The position numbers were made by a program, and so were the translations under genes. DNA of 64,000 nucleotides from Deinococcus aquaedulcis (GTDB lineage Bacteria > Deinococcota > Deinococci > Deinococcales > Deinococcaceae). The notes under the pieces were generated by a model. It was not told where the DNA came from. It did not search any database and was given only the letters and a program-made list of their open reading frames with translations. Shown here one piece after another: positions 1 through 12,584 of the stretch (position 1 is its first letter; every line of letters starts with the position of its first letter). Location: contig NZ_JAHRBL010000003.1 of NCBI RefSeq assembly GCF_019693445.1, positions 248,001 through 312,000 of the forward strand. The letters are read 5' to 3'.

Positions 1-415
1 CGGCCCAGAAGGTGCGGGCTACCTCGGGCAGCACCCGGCCGTTCACCCTTACCACGCCGCCCCGCAGGCTGACCCGGTCCCCCGGCAGGCCAATCACCCG
101 CTTGACCAGAAAGGGCCGGTAGCGCCAGGGCAGCGGCATGCCCCGGTACATCTGGCTCCAGGCGGCTTCGGCGCCGCGTGGGGGCTTGAACACCACGATA
201 TCGCCCCGGGCGTAGCCCCCCACTCCCAGCCGGTGCACCCAGCCGCCGGCCTTTTCCACCGCCAGCCATTCGCCGTGGCGCAGGGCGGGCAGCATGCTGG
301 CGCCGTCCACCTGCACCGCCGAGGCCCCAAACTGGGTGACCACCAGCGCAAACAGCACCGGCTGCCCCCACTCGCGCAGGGTGGCCCAGAGCCGCGCCGC
401 CCACAGGCGCGTCAT
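1..415 (-). CDS. lepB: Signal peptidase I (3' end cut by window edge)
   Basis: Membrane-bound serine/lysine protease that removes signal peptides from secreted proteins. The 138 visible residues have a hydrophobic N-terminal segment (about residues 17-35), the nucleophile region [10 protein letters not shown] with Ser40, and the general-base region [12 protein letters not shown] with Lys105; the GD that follows is typical of the S26 family. The C-terminal part lies beyond base 1. The ATG overlaps the stop of the upstream gene (ATGA at 412-415), so it is the last visible gene of a PadR-HAAS-lepB operon. It may be a secondary, regulated signal peptidase rather than the housekeeping copy; that is inference from its linkage to a PadR regulator. 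Confidence 0.87.
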   Translation of the reverse strand, partial: MTRLWAARLWATLREWGQPVLFALVVTQFGASAVQVDGASMLPALRHGEWLAVEKAGGWVHRLGVGGYARGDIVVFKPPRGAEAAWSQMYRGMPLPWRYRPFLVKRVIGLPGDRVSLRGGVVRVNGRVLPEVARTFWA

Positions 416-750
416 GGCTGCCCCGAGACGTGCAGCGGCGCCGCGAGGCTACCCTGCACGGCATACGCCGCGCCGCCCAGGGCCGCGCCCACCAGCACCG
501 CTGCCCGCAGGGGCCGCCCCAGGTACACCCCGGCCAGCCGCAGCGCCGCCGGCCACACCGGCCCCGCCTGTTGCAGCGCGTGGGCCCAGGCCTGCGCTTC
601 GGGCAGCCCGCGCACCTGGGCGTCGTGGGCCAGGCCATGCAGGTGGGCGTGCACCTCGGCCACCACGCGGGGCCGCACCTGGGGCGGCAGCAGCAAGGTC
701 AGGCGGCGCAGGTACCGCCGCGCGGCCGGCGGGCAGGGAGCGGCACTCAC
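412..750 (-). CDS. Small HAAS/permease-prefix-like protein linked to PadR
   Basis: A 112-residue protein of unknown function. The N-terminal half (about residues 10-60) is a charged helical stretch typical of the short HAAS or permease-prefix proteins that commonly sit next to PadR regulators. The C-terminal half has one hydrophobic segment (about residues 72-100) likely to be a membrane helix. The GTG start at 750 overlaps the PadR stop (GTGA, 747-750); a second in-frame GTG sits one codon upstream. The stop overlaps the lepB start. Family placement rests on context and general pattern only. Confidence 0.6.
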   Translation of the reverse strand: MSAAPCPPAARRYLRRLTLLLPPQVRPRVVAEVHAHLHGLAHDAQVRGLPEAQAWAHALQQAGPVWPAALRLAGVYLGRPLRAAVLVGAALGGAAYAVQGSLAAPLHVSGQP

Positions 751-1064
751 CACAGGCTCCGCAGGGCGCGGTCAAAGGCGGCGTAGCTCTCGCGGCGGCG
801 CTGCAGCTCGGCGCGCCCCGCTGCCGTCAGCGCGTAGGTGCGCACGGGGGGGCCGCCCCGGGCCAGGGTGGTTTCTGCCGTCTGCAAAAAACCAGCCCGT
901 TCCAGGCGGTGCAGGGCGGGGTACAGGCTGCCCACGTTCAGGGTGATGCGGCCCTGGGTCAGGGCCTCCACCCGCTTAGCGAGGTCCAGGCCGTAGCCAC
1001 TTTCCCGCTCCAGCACGCTCAGCAGAATCAGGTCCAGATTCCCCTTGAAGAGGTTGAGATCCAT
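747..1064 (-). CDS. PadR-family transcriptional regulator
   Basis: A 105-residue winged-helix repressor. It shows the PadR signature: the N-terminal helix FKGNLDLILLSVLERE, then ESGYGLDLAKRV, then the wing region NVGSLYPALHRLERAGFL and YALTAAGRAEL. It is short with a minimal C-terminal dimerisation helix, as in PadR subfamily 2. The ATG at 1064 was chosen over an upstream in-frame ATG at 1106 because MDLNLFKGNL is the normal family start. It heads an operon with a HAAS-like protein and lepB, with start/stop overlaps. A palindromic repeat lies directly before the start codon (separate entry), suggesting autoregulation. The effector is unknown. Confidence 0.88.
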   Translation of the reverse strand: MDLNLFKGNLDLILLSVLERESGYGLDLAKRVEALTQGRITLNVGSLYPALHRLERAGFLQTAETTLARGGPPVRTYALTAAGRAELQRRRESYAAFDRALRSLW

Positions 1065-1067
1065 AGG

Positions 1068-1095
1068 TATCAGTGTCTGATATCGGCATCTGATA
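1068..1095 (-). promoter_or_regulatory. Putative PadR operator, paired palindromes
   Basis: Two overlapping inverted repeats, TATCAG-TGT-CTGATA (1068-1082) and TATCGG-CAT-CTGATA (1081-1095), occupy the 31 bases before the padR start. A repressor bound here would cover the promoter of the PadR-HAAS-lepB operon. The palindromes are seen directly; the link to PadR is inferred from position. Confidence 0.6.
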
Positions 1096-1159
1096 AGCAA
1101 GCGCAAATGGGTGGGGGCACCCGGTCGCCCCAGATGCCCCCACTTGCCCGCCCCGCGCC

Positions 1160-1984
1160 TCAGCCCGGAATGCGCAGCTTCTGCCCCGGCTGAATCAGGT
1201 CCGGGTTGCTGATGTTGTTGTAGTGGGCAATTTTCTTGTATTGCATCGCGTCACCGTAATATTTCTGGGCAATCTCCGAGAGGGAGTCGCCCGCCTTGAC
1301 GGTGTAGACGGTGTCGCCTGTGTCCTGGTCCTTTTCCTTGGCCAGCTGCTTGGCACCGGCCGCGACGCGCAGGCCGCTGATGTCCACGCCCGCCACGCCG
1401 TCCACCGCGCGCGCCAGCTTTTCTGCAAGGCGCTGCTCGTGGTCGTTGTCCACCACGCCGCGCAGGATGATGCTCTTGCCACTCTGCAGCACGTCAATAG
1501 GGTCATCGGCCAGTTCGCCGTTGCTCCGCAGCGCCTGATGCACGGCCTTGGCGATGCGGCTGTTGTCTTCCATGTCTGCGTCGTCATCCTGGCCGCCGCT
1601 CTGGGGCATGGGCTCCAGCGGCGCGGCCGGCGTGCCCGCGCGGGCGTTCATGTTGCCGGTGGTGGGGGCCAGGTCCGGCTGCAGTTCGGGCAGCGGGGCC
1701 TCGGCGGTCTGGGCCTGGGGGGCCGGGGCCGCAGCGGGGGCCGACTGGGGCTGGGGCGCGCTGGCCTGCTCGAAGGTCACGCCGCTCACGTCCACGGTTT
1801 TCACGCCGTTGATGCCGCCCGCCACCACCCGGATCAGGCCCAGGTAGCGGTCATGGGGCACCATCCCGCTCACCTTGACCTCGCCGCCGCGTTCCTGCAC
1901 CTGCAGACCCAGACCTTGCAGGCGAGGCTGCTCGTTCAGCGCGTCTTTCACGCGCTCCGCCGTGCTCTTTCCAAAAGGCCACAT
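1160..1984 (-). CDS. BON-BON-LysM domain protein
   Basis: A 274-residue protein with two BON domains (about residues 8-72 and 140-212) separated by a Pro/Ala/Gln-rich linker, and a C-terminal LysM domain (about 225-273; VYTVKAGDSLSEIAQKYYG and IQPGQKLRIPG). The arrangement recalls E. coli Kbp/YgaU (one BON plus LysM), a cytoplasmic potassium-binding protein, but this one has two BON domains. No signal peptide is visible, so a cytoplasmic location is likely. A TACGCT -10 box (plus-strand 1992-1997) lies 7 nt before the ATG, implying a leaderless transcript. Ligand and role are unproven. Confidence 0.85.
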   Translation of the reverse strand: MWPFGKSTAERVKDALNEQPRLQGLGLQVQERGGEVKVSGMVPHDRYLGLIRVVAGGINGVKTVDVSGVTFEQASAPQPQSAPAAAPAPQAQTAEAPLPELQPDLAPTTGNMNARAGTPAAPLEPMPQSGGQDDDADMEDNSRIAKAVHQALRSNGELADDPIDVLQSGKSIILRGVVDNDHEQRLAEKLARAVDGVAGVDISGLRVAAGAKQLAKEKDQDTGDTVYTVKAGDSLSEIAQKYYGDAMQYKKIAHYNNISNPDLIQPGQKLRIPG

Positions 1985-2159
1985 GGGGGCCAGCGTACAC
2001 CGCTGCTTCTGTGGCCCTCCCCTTTTCTTCAGCTTGGGTCAAGACCGCCCCTGGCTGTGGGCTCAGGGCAGAACCCAGAGCTACCCTGGGTTTTACCCTC
2101 AACGGCTCTGGGGCGAACGGCGTGACAGCGGTTGAAGTGGAATTGGGGGGCCGCTTTTT

Positions 2160-2183
2160 GGCCCCAGGGTGGAACTGGCCGCC
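2160..2183. repeat. 24-bp dispersed repeat, copy 1
   Basis: The segment beginning GGCCCCAGGGTGGAAC and ending GGCCGCC matches 22 of 24 bases at 43321-43344. Both copies are in gene-free DNA. Here it follows the stop of the M1 peptidase gene and forms part of a small GGGGCC/GGCCCC hairpin (from about 2147). It could be a remnant of a dispersed intergenic element. Confidence 0.45.
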
Positions 2184-2187
2184 GCTA

Positions 2188-3576
2188 TCAGGGCAGCGGC
2201 GGCAACGACGGCGACTCGACCCAGGTGCGCAGCACGCCCTCGGCACGGGGGCCCAGTTCGGTGCGGGCCAGGGCCAGCAGGTCGGCGGTGCGGGTGGGCC
2301 GGGCGGCGCGGGTGCGGGCGTAGGTCTGCAGGAAGGCGCGGAACAGGCCGTCACCCACGGCGCCCCGTAGGGCATGCAGGGCCAGGGCGCCGCGCACATA
2401 GGCGCTGCGGTCAAACAGCTCGGCAGGCGTGCGGGCCACCAGCGGGCGAGTGGGCCAGTTTTCCACACTGTCGCGCCAGCGCTGCAGCACGGCGCGGCCC
2501 TCCTCTTCTCCCTGGGCCTGTGCCCAGAGCAGTTCGGCGTAGGTGGCAAAACCCTCGTTCAGCCACGTATCGCTCCAGTCGCCCAGGGGCACACTGTTGC
2601 CAAACCACTGGTGCGCGGCCTCATGCACGATCACGCGCACGTGGCTGGAGGTCACCGGCATGGTGGACAGCGTGGCCGTTTCCAGCGCCGGCAGGGGCGG
2701 CGTGACCACCGCCGAGCCGTAGGTGGCAAATGGGTAGGGGCCGAACCACTCGCCCAGAAGGCGCAGAATCTCGCCGGTGCGCTCGTAGGGCGCGCGGATG
2801 TTCGGCGGAGTACCGGGCGGGAAATAGTCGCGCAGCGCCACCGTCTTGCCCCCCACCTGCACCGCCGGGCGGTCCACACGCTCCAGCGGCCCGATGTGAA
2901 CGGCCAGGGCGTAGGTGGGAATTGGCTCGCGCTGCTCGAAGGTATAGGTGCGGCCCTGGGGCGTGTCCTGCACAGCAGTCTGCCGACCACTGGCGGCGGC
3001 GGTAACCCCCCGGGGCACGGTCACGCGCAGGGTGAAGCCAGCGGGATCGCCGGGGTGGTCGTTGACGGGCAGAAAGGCGCGGGTGCCGTCCGGCTCGCTG
3101 AAGGTGAAATTCACGCCGGGCTGCGTGCCCTGCCCCGGCAATGCCTGCCAGCCCAGGTCCACCGGCAGGTCGGGGTCAGGCACGCGGCCAGCGGGACCAG
3201 CGAGGCGCACCGTCACGCGGGCGGGGGTGCCAGGGGCCAGGGCGCGGCGAATCAGGAGTTTTTCGGCCGCGCGCTCATAGGGCACCGCCGCCCCGTTCCA
3301 GGTCACGCCCTGCACCGCCGGGCCCAGGTAATCCAGGCTCAGCAGCGGCAGGGGGCGGGTGGCCTGCACGGTCAGGGTCACCTGGGCCTGCAGGGTGCGG
3401 GTGCCGGGCTGCGGCACCCGCAGCGCCACGTCGTAGTGTGTGACGTCCAGCCCGGCCTGACCCAGTTGCGGATAGATGCGGTCGCCCCAGGCGGTGGGGA
3501 CGGCCGGGGCCAGTGCCCCCTGGCCCAGCGCGCCGCCCAGCAGCGCCAGCGCCAGGCCCCACACGAGCGGCGCCAT
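2188..3576 (-). CDS. Secreted M1-family zinc metallopeptidase
   Basis: A 462-residue protein with an N-terminal signal peptide (about residues 1-26) and an M1 aminopeptidase fold. The zinc site is HEAAHQWFGN, with His318, Glu319 and His322, plus Glu341 in NEGFATYAE. The exopeptidase motif that is GAMEN in classical members reads ALETAT (residues 298-303), a variant common in bacterial M1 proteins. It is shorter than full PepN because the large C-terminal helical domain is missing, so it corresponds to the beta-saddle plus catalytic domains. The ATG is 1 nt past the stop of the Nudix gene, so the two are cotranscribed. It probably degrades peptides outside the cytoplasm. Confidence 0.9.
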   Translation of the reverse strand: MAPLVWGLALALLGGALGQGALAPAVPTAWGDRIYPQLGQAGLDVTHYDVALRVPQPGTRTLQAQVTLTVQATRPLPLLSLDYLGPAVQGVTWNGAAVPYERAAEKLLIRRALAPGTPARVTVRLAGPAGRVPDPDLPVDLGWQALPGQGTQPGVNFTFSEPDGTRAFLPVNDHPGDPAGFTLRVTVPRGVTAAASGRQTAVQDTPQGRTYTFEQREPIPTYALAVHIGPLERVDRPAVQVGGKTVALRDYFPPGTPPNIRAPYERTGEILRLLGEWFGPYPFATYGSAVVTPPLPALETATLSTMPVTSSHVRVIVHEAAHQWFGNSVPLGDWSDTWLNEGFATYAELLWAQAQGEEEGRAVLQRWRDSVENWPTRPLVARTPAELFDRSAYVRGALALHALRGAVGDGLFRAFLQTYARTRAARPTRTADLLALARTELGPRAEGVLRTWVESPSLPPLP

Positions 3577-3577
3577 G

Positions 3578-4054
<477 letters not shown>

Positions 4055-4082
4055 GAGGGAGGCAGTCTAGCGCAGCCTCAGT

Positions 4083-4114
4083 CGCTCGCTGTTGATCTTG
4101 AGATCAACCGAGCG
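4083..4114. other. Near-perfect inverted repeat between genes
   Basis: CGCTCG-CT-GTTGATC, loop TTGA, GATCAAC-CGAGCG forms a 13-bp stem with a 2-base bulge. It lies 28 bases upstream of the Nudix start and downstream of the thioesterase stop, both on minus. There is no T-tract on either strand, so a classical terminator is unlikely; an operator or an mRNA processing structure is possible. Confidence 0.5.
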
Positions 4115-4203
4115 GAAGAGGTGCGTCGCAGTGCGAGAAGCGAAAAAAGCGCCTTGCCCCGAGAATAGAAACGTTTCTGCGATTCATGGGAGGGACGAGG
4201 CCC

Positions 4204-4602
4204 TTAGCTGGGCCCCAGCAGCGCGAGCAGGTCGTCTGGCAGCCGGGCGGGGCGGTAGGTGTGATCGGTGGCGATGTGGCGGGTTTCGCCGGTCGCCAGC
4301 AGCTCGCCCGCCCGGCGGACCTCGTAGCTGAAGGTCAGCGTGCGCGACCGCACCGCGCTGAGGGTCGCGTGAATCTGCAGTTCGTCGTCGTAGCGGGCGG
4401 CGCGGCGGTATTCCACGTTCAGACCCGAGAGCATCAGGTAATAGCCGCGCGCTTCCACCTCGCGGTACGGCAGGCCCAGGGCGTGCATGGCGTCGGTACG
4501 GGCCACCTCGAACCACACCGGATAGGTGGCGTGGTGCGCCACCCCCATGGCGTCGGTTTCGGCGTAGCGCACCCGCAGCACCGAAACAAAGGTGCGGCTC
4601 AC
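4204..4602 (-). CDS. Acyl-CoA thioesterase, YbgC/4HBT hotdog family
   Basis: A 132-residue single hotdog-fold thioesterase. The signature [20 protein letters not shown] near the N terminus contains the catalytic Asp of the 4-hydroxybenzoyl-CoA thioesterase/YbgC group; the long central helix and the ending [18 protein letters not shown] fit the family. The expected substrate is an acyl-CoA; the exact acyl chain is unknown. The GTG at 4602 was chosen because it overlaps the rbfA stop (GTGA, 4599-4602); a TTG one codon upstream is an alternative. It is cotranscribed downstream of rbfA. Confidence 0.85.
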   Translation of the reverse strand: MSRTFVSVLRVRYAETDAMGVAHHATYPVWFEVARTDAMHALGLPYREVEARGYYLMLSGLNVEYRRAARYDDELQIHATLSAVRSRTLTFSYEVRRAGELLATGETRHIATDHTYRPARLPDDLLALLGPS

Positions 4603-4883
4603 CAACGGTCCCCGGCGGCATGGAACTCCAGCGTGGGCGTGCGGCGCATGCGTACGTGCTCGGCCACCTGCCGCTGCAGGTGCCCCCGGGCGCCGCGCAG
4701 GGCGTCAAGCAGCTCGTCCATGTCGCCGGACATGGCACTCACGTACACCCGCGCCAGCCCGTAATCGGGCGTGACCGTCACGCGCTCCACGGTCACGATC
4801 ATGGGCACGCGGGGATCGCGCAGCCCGGCAATCGCGTCACTCAGCACCCGCGTCAGTTGTGCCTGCACCTGCTCCGGCTTCAT
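4599..4883 (-). CDS. rbfA: Ribosome-binding factor A
   Basis: A 94-residue KH-type protein that assists late maturation of the 30S subunit (16S rRNA 5' end) and is important in cold adaptation. Features are [17 protein letters not shown] at the N terminus, the DPRVP motif, a central [13 protein letters not shown] strand and the C-terminal [10 protein letters not shown]. The ATG at 4883 gives the normal family N terminus; upstream in-frame codons do not resemble RbfA. It overlaps the following thioesterase gene by 4 nt. A divergent acetyltransferase gene starts 74 bp away. Confidence 0.92.
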   Translation of the reverse strand: MKPEQVQAQLTRVLSDAIAGLRDPRVPMIVTVERVTVTPDYGLARVYVSAMSGDMDELLDALRGARGHLQRQVAEHVRMRRTPTLEFHAAGDRW

Positions 4884-4957
4884 GCCGCCCCCCAGACCAA
4901 CCGACTGTTCAAGCCCTGCATCCCCGCATGGTACGGCATGGCGGATAGCCTGGGGGC

Positions 4958-5596
4958 GTGCGGACCATTGACCTGACCACATGGCCCCGGCGGGCCCACT
5001 ACGAGTTTTTCCGACAGCACAGTCAGCCGCACTTCAGCGTGACGGCCCCAGTGGACGTGACCCGCTTCCGGGCGGGGGTGCAGGCGCGCGGGCGGCCCTA
5101 CATGGCCAGCACCGCCTACGTGCTGGCCCGCGCCGCCAATGAACTGCCGCCCTTTCGCCAGCGCATTCGCGGCGAGACGGTGGTGGAACACGAGCGCGTG
5201 CATCCGTCGGTCATTGATACCGAGCCCGGCAGCGAGCTGTTTCATTTCTGCACCCTGCCCTACCAGCGGGGCGCCCCCGGGTTTCTGCAGGACGCGGCCC
5301 AGGCCCTGGCCGCCCGGCGCGCCCAGCCCACCCTAGACGAGGACCCTGCGCAGGACGATCTGCTGTACCTCTCCAGCCTGCCCTGGGTGGCCTTTACTGG
5401 CATCACCCACGCCATGCACCTCAGCCCGCCAGACTCTATTCCGCGCCTGACCACTGGCCGCTTTACCGAGGAGGGTGGGCGCACCCAGATGCCGCTGTCG
5501 GTGCAGGTGCACCACGCCCTGATGGACGGCCGCCATGTGGGCGCGTATTTCGAGGCGGTGCAGACCCTGCTGGACGACCCGGGGTTGTTGGATTGA
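4958..5596 (+). CDS. Chloramphenicol acetyltransferase-like protein (type A CAT)
   Basis: A 212-residue protein, close to the 213-220 of classical CAT trimers. The catalytic motif is HHALMDGRH, with His186 as general base (CAT consensus HHxxxDG), and [16 protein letters not shown] matches the SxPWxxFT segment of CAT. The N-terminal [10 protein letters not shown] also fits. It would transfer acetyl from acetyl-CoA to a hydroxyl acceptor; whether chloramphenicol is the true substrate cannot be read from sequence. It starts with GTG, and a TAGCCT -10 box (4946-4951) lies 6 nt upstream, so it is probably leaderless. It stands alone, divergent from rbfA. Confidence 0.85.
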   Translation: MRTIDLTTWPRRAHYEFFRQHSQPHFSVTAPVDVTRFRAGVQARGRPYMASTAYVLARAANELPPFRQRIRGETVVEHERVHPSVIDTEPGSELFHFCTLPYQRGAPGFLQDAAQALAARRAQPTLDEDPAQDDLLYLSSLPWVAFTGITHAMHLSPPDSIPRLTTGRFTEEGGRTQMPLSVQVHHALMDGRHVGAYFEAVQTLLDDPGLLD

Positions 5597-5762
5597 GGGC
5601 GGAGGTTCAAGGCGCCGCACAGCCAGTCCTCAAGGGCGCTGAGGTGAACGAGGGGTGTAGCGGGCAGGAAAAGCCCCAAAAGGAGGCCCCGCTTTCTCAC
5701 CGCAGCATCAAACCGGTCGTTGCTCTGAGGGCCACAGAGTTCTGGTTCTGTTCTCCTCTGCC

Positions 5763-7073
5763 CTATTTCGCGTACCGCCGCCCGGCGTAGTCGGTGAACA
5801 CCCCGATGCCGTAGCTGACCCGGCGCACGCTGTCGAGCACCGCGCGGCCATTCCAGGCGATGCCGGTGCTGCTGCCGCCGTCCAGCAGCAGGGCGTCGCG
5901 CACGCCCAGGCGGGTCATGATCTTGCCCATTTCGGTGGTGGTCACGCGGGCGTGGGTGCTGACGAACACGAGGTCGCGGTTGCCGATCAGGCCCACGGCG
6001 CTGCGGGCGGCGCGGCCAAACAGGGCGGGGTCGCGGAAGACGCTGCTGTAGCGTGTGACCACCCGCCCCCCGCTGAGAATGCGCGGCCCGGTCGCCACCA
6101 CCGTTTCCAGGCCGGCCCAGGTGGTGTCCAGCGGGCGGCCCAGGGCGGCGACCGCACTCACCCGGAACGCGGCGCGGTTGTCCGGCGTGATGGTCAGGGC
6201 CTGGGGAATACGGCCCCAGGTGAGCAGCCGCCCCTGGGTCACGATGTCGCCGGCCGGGGCATAGGACTGCGGATGAAAATACGAGCCGTTGACCACCATG
6301 CGTGCGCCGCTGCGCCGCGCCAGTTCGCTGACCCGCGCCCCCGAGCCGAAAGTCAGGCGGCCCGAGGGCAGCACCGGGGCCACCAGCACGTGGCGCCAGC
6401 GCAGGTCCACGCTGGCGATCTGCACCGGCACATTCAATGGCGCCAGGCGCTTGAAGGTCACGGGGGGGCGCTGCGGGCGGGGCGGAATGGGCACGGGTAG
6501 GCGCATAGGCACCAGCACCTTCTTGCCCGGCACGATGGCGCGGGCGGTGGTCATGCCGTTTAAGCGCCGCAGGGCGTCCACACTCAGGCGGTAGCGGGCG
6601 GCCAGGGTCTGCGGCGTATCGCGCACGCCCACCCAGACGTAGCGGTAGACGGTACGCACCTCGGTGGTGGGGCGCGGGGCGGGCGGGCGAACCGCCGTGC
6701 CCGGCGCGGGCACAACCAGCCGCTGCCCGGCCACGATGACGGTGCCCCGCAGGCGGTTGGCGGCCTGCAGCGCGGCCACACTGGTCCCCGTGCGCGCCGC
6801 GATGCGGCTGAGGGTATCGCCCGCCTTCACCGTGTAGGTGCGTGGCTGGGCGGCCACGGGGCGCGCTGGTCCCCCAGCCAGCCGCAGCACCTGCCCGGCA
6901 CGGATGGTGTCGCCTTTTAGGCCGTTGTAGGCCCGCAGCTGCGCCACGCTGAGGCCGTGGCGCGTGGCAATGCGGAACAGGGTGTCGCCCTTCTGAACCT
7001 TGACGGTGGGCACAGTGGCCCCCAGGGCCGCACTGGCGGCCACCAACACAAGCAGGGAAAGCAGTCGCCGCAT
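5763..7073 (-). CDS. Secreted LysM protein with NAGPA (phosphodiester glycosidase) domain
   Basis: A 436-residue exported protein: signal peptide (residues 1-20), LysM 1 (TVKVQKGDTLFRIATRHG), LysM 2 (TYTVKAGDTLSRIAARTG), a divergent third LysM-like repeat (DTPQTLAARYRLSVDALRRLN), a Pro-rich linker, then a NAGPA/DUF2233-type domain with MVVNGSYFHP, GDIVTQGRLLTW and LLLDGGSSTG. The LysM repeats bind peptidoglycan; the catalytic domain is related to GlcNAc-1-phosphodiester alpha-N-acetylglucosaminidase. It probably acts on cell-wall glycans. The ATG at 7073 is preceded by a GAGGTG ribosome site; an ATG five codons upstream is less well placed. Confidence 0.88.
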   Translation of the reverse strand: MRRLLSLLVLVAASAALGATVPTVKVQKGDTLFRIATRHGLSVAQLRAYNGLKGDTIRAGQVLRLAGGPARPVAAQPRTYTVKAGDTLSRIAARTGTSVAALQAANRLRGTVIVAGQRLVVPAPGTAVRPPAPRPTTEVRTVYRYVWVGVRDTPQTLAARYRLSVDALRRLNGMTTARAIVPGKKVLVPMRLPVPIPPRPQRPPVTFKRLAPLNVPVQIASVDLRWRHVLVAPVLPSGRLTFGSGARVSELARRSGARMVVNGSYFHPQSYAPAGDIVTQGRLLTWGRIPQALTITPDNRAAFRVSAVAALGRPLDTTWAGLETVVATGPRILSGGRVVTRYSSVFRDPALFGRAARSAVGLIGNRDLVFVSTHARVTTTEMGKIMTRLGVRDALLLDGGSSTGIAWNGRAVLDSVRRVSYGIGVFTDYAGRRYAK

Positions 7074-7188
7074 GGGGTCACACCTCATCACAGTTCTGCC
7101 AGCCGGACGTGAAGTGAACCTGACGCCGCCGTTTACCGAGGGAGGCGGGGCCACAGCGCCCGGGCCCCGGAGTACCCCTCCCCCAGCC

Positions 7189-7671
<483 letters not shown>

Positions 7672-7699
7672 GCCCGCCAGCGTATCAGGGGCCTGTCCG

Positions 7700-9664
7700 C
7701 TACCCCTTCAGGAAGTCAATGACCGCGTGGGCGGGCAGGGCGGCCCCCGGGCGCAGCGCCGAGGCCTCGCCGGCCGCGCGCACCTGCAGGTGGTCGGGCA
7801 CGCGCAGCAGCAGCACGTCGCGCCCGCTGAGGCTCACGGCCAGTTCCTCCAGGGCGGGCGCGCGCAGCACGCGGCCCAGGTCGGTCACGGGGGCGCTCAG
7901 GCCCAGGGCGTGTTCGCCGTAGGGGCCGCGCAGCCGCACCTGATGGCCGCCCACATGCAGCGCCAGCGGCAGGCCCAGCCCGGCCAGTTCGCCCAGCGGG
8001 GGGTGCGGCGCGCGCGCCCGGCGGGCCACCGCCACGCCCAGCAGGGTGCCGGGGCGAATCACGTCGCCCACCTTCACCAGCCGCGCGCCCTGGCTGACCT
8101 CCAGGTCCGGGGGAATGCGCAGAATGCGCAGGCCGTCGCGGTGCTGCTCGGCGCGCAGGCCGCTGAGGTGCGGCACGCTGGACAGCTGCCCCAGGTCAAA
8201 GGGCCCGCCCAGCGGCGTGGGCACCCCGGTCACGTCCCCCTGCGCCGAGACCAGCGACAGGGTGCGGTCCTCGCGGTAGGTCAGGCCCTCCACGGCGGGC
8301 GGGGGCGCGGGGCGCGGAGCGGGCGGGGCCACCGGCGCGCGCCGACCCCGGACAAACACCCCAGCGGCCAGCAGGCCACCTCCCAGCAAGGCCGTCAGCA
8401 GCACGGGCCATACCGGGCGCCCCTCCTGACGCGGCGCCTCGCGCGTGGGCGCGGGGGGTGGGGTCGCCGGCTCCGGCACCCGGCCCCCGGCAGCCCCCTG
8501 CACAGATGGCAGCGCCAGGGCAGGCAGCCCCGGGAAGGTGAGAGTGGGGGTCAGGGTCACGCCGGGCTGTGGGCGTAGGCCGGTCAGCCGCACCGCGAAC
8601 TCGCGGGCGCCGCGCCGGGCCTCTACGACCCCGCGCACGCCGGATCCCAGGCCGCCCAGCACCGCCGCCGCCGGATTCAGGCCTGGGGCGGCGCGCAGGC
8701 GCAGCACCACGTCTTCCCCGGCCCGCAGCGCGCGGTCGGCGCCGGGGTTCAGCCACGTGAGCCCCGCGCCGGGCAGGGTCAGGCGCAGCAGCACCTGACG
8801 CGGGCGCGGCGCGATCCAGCCTGCGCCGCTGGGGGGCGGCGCGCACAGCAGCGCGGGGGTTCCGGGCGGCACCCGGCCAGGGAGTGCCAGCGCCCACTGC
8901 CCGCTGCTGGCCTGCAACTTCGCGCCCTGCAGGTCAGGGCCCACGCCCAGCGTCAGGGGCGTACCGGGGGCGAAGATGGGGGGCAGCTGGGCCGGGTCGG
9001 TGACCACCCGCAGCCCCCCTTCCAGACCCGCGCCCGTCAGGTCCGGTACCTGACCCACCGGCACGGTCAGGCCGCTGGCGTAGGTGCTGCGCTGCAGGGC
9101 GGCCTGGGCCTCGGGCGGAATGTCGGTGCCCAGGGCCACGTAGGTCAGGCGGTCCAGCGGACCCCGTTCCCGGAAGGCTGCCAGCGCCGCTTCGGGGGTC
9201 ACGGTGCGGCCCGCCTCGCGCGTGTCGTTGTCGATGCCGTCGGTGAGCACGAACACCTGGGTCACATCGCCCTGGGCCGCCGACAGCGGGGCCAGGGCGC
9301 CCTGCAGGCTGCGGTAAAGGTAGGTGTTCTTGCCGTCGGCCTTCAGATTCGCCAGGGCCGCGTTCCAGGCCGCCGTGCCCGCCGGCTGGGTAAAGCTGCG
9401 CCGCGAGCGTAACCCGGAATCGAAGGTCAGCAGGTCCACCCGGTCCGGCCGCTGCTGGCGCACGTAAGCGCCGATGCTGGCCTTGACCCGCTCGAAGATG
9501 TCGGCCTGGCCGTCGCCCATGCCCCGCATGCTGCCGCTGGTGTCCAGCACGAACACGGCGCGCGTGCGGGTGGGCAGCGCCCCCCCTTCCGGCAGGGCGC
9601 AGGTGACCTCCTGCGCGGCGGCGCTGGTCAGCAGCAGGGCACAGAGGAGAGCGGTGCGGCGCAT
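7700..9664 (-). CDS. VWA-domain membrane-anchored protein
   Basis: A 654-residue protein: signal peptide (residues 1-17), a von Willebrand factor A domain with the MIDAS motif FVLDTSGSM and downstream TDGIDND (about residues 35-240), a middle beta-rich region, a Pro-rich linker, one membrane helix (about residues 420-440, WPVLLTALLGGGLLAAGVF), and a C-terminal all-beta region that may be FHA-like. The VWA part is predicted outside the membrane. Metal-dependent protein binding is the family property; the partner is unknown. The ATG at 9664 begins the signal peptide, and a TACAAT -10-like hexamer lies 9 nt upstream. Confidence 0.83.
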   Translation of the reverse strand: MRRTALLCALLLTSAAAQEVTCALPEGGALPTRTRAVFVLDTSGSMRGMGDGQADIFERVKASIGAYVRQQRPDRVDLLTFDSGLRSRRSFTQPAGTAAWNAALANLKADGKNTYLYRSLQGALAPLSAAQGDVTQVFVLTDGIDNDTREAGRTVTPEAALAAFRERGPLDRLTYVALGTDIPPEAQAALQRSTYASGLTVPVGQVPDLTGAGLEGGLRVVTDPAQLPPIFAPGTPLTLGVGPDLQGAKLQASSGQWALALPGRVPPGTPALLCAPPPSGAGWIAPRPRQVLLRLTLPGAGLTWLNPGADRALRAGEDVVLRLRAAPGLNPAAAVLGGLGSGVRGVVEARRGAREFAVRLTGLRPQPGVTLTPTLTFPGLPALALPSVQGAAGGRVPEPATPPPAPTREAPRQEGRPVWPVLLTALLGGGLLAAGVFVRGRRAPVAPPAPRPAPPPAVEGLTYREDRTLSLVSAQGDVTGVPTPLGGPFDLGQLSSVPHLSGLRAEQHRDGLRILRIPPDLEVSQGARLVKVGDVIRPGTLLGVAVARRARAPHPPLGELAGLGLPLALHVGGHQVRLRGPYGEHALGLSAPVTDLGRVLRAPALEELAVSLSGRDVLLLRVPDHLQVRAAGEASALRPGAALPAHAVIDFLKG

Positions 9665-12575
<2,911 letters not shown>

Positions 12576-12584
12576 GCGCGTGCC

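Noticed and set aside
1160..1984. BON-LysM protein considered an exported peptidoglycan binder
   Set aside because: No signal peptide or membrane helix is present, and the closest known architecture (Kbp) is cytoplasmic.
3296..3576. M1 peptidase considered inactive because GAMEN is absent
   Set aside because: The ALET-type variant is common in bacterial M1 proteins and the HEAAH-E zinc site is intact.
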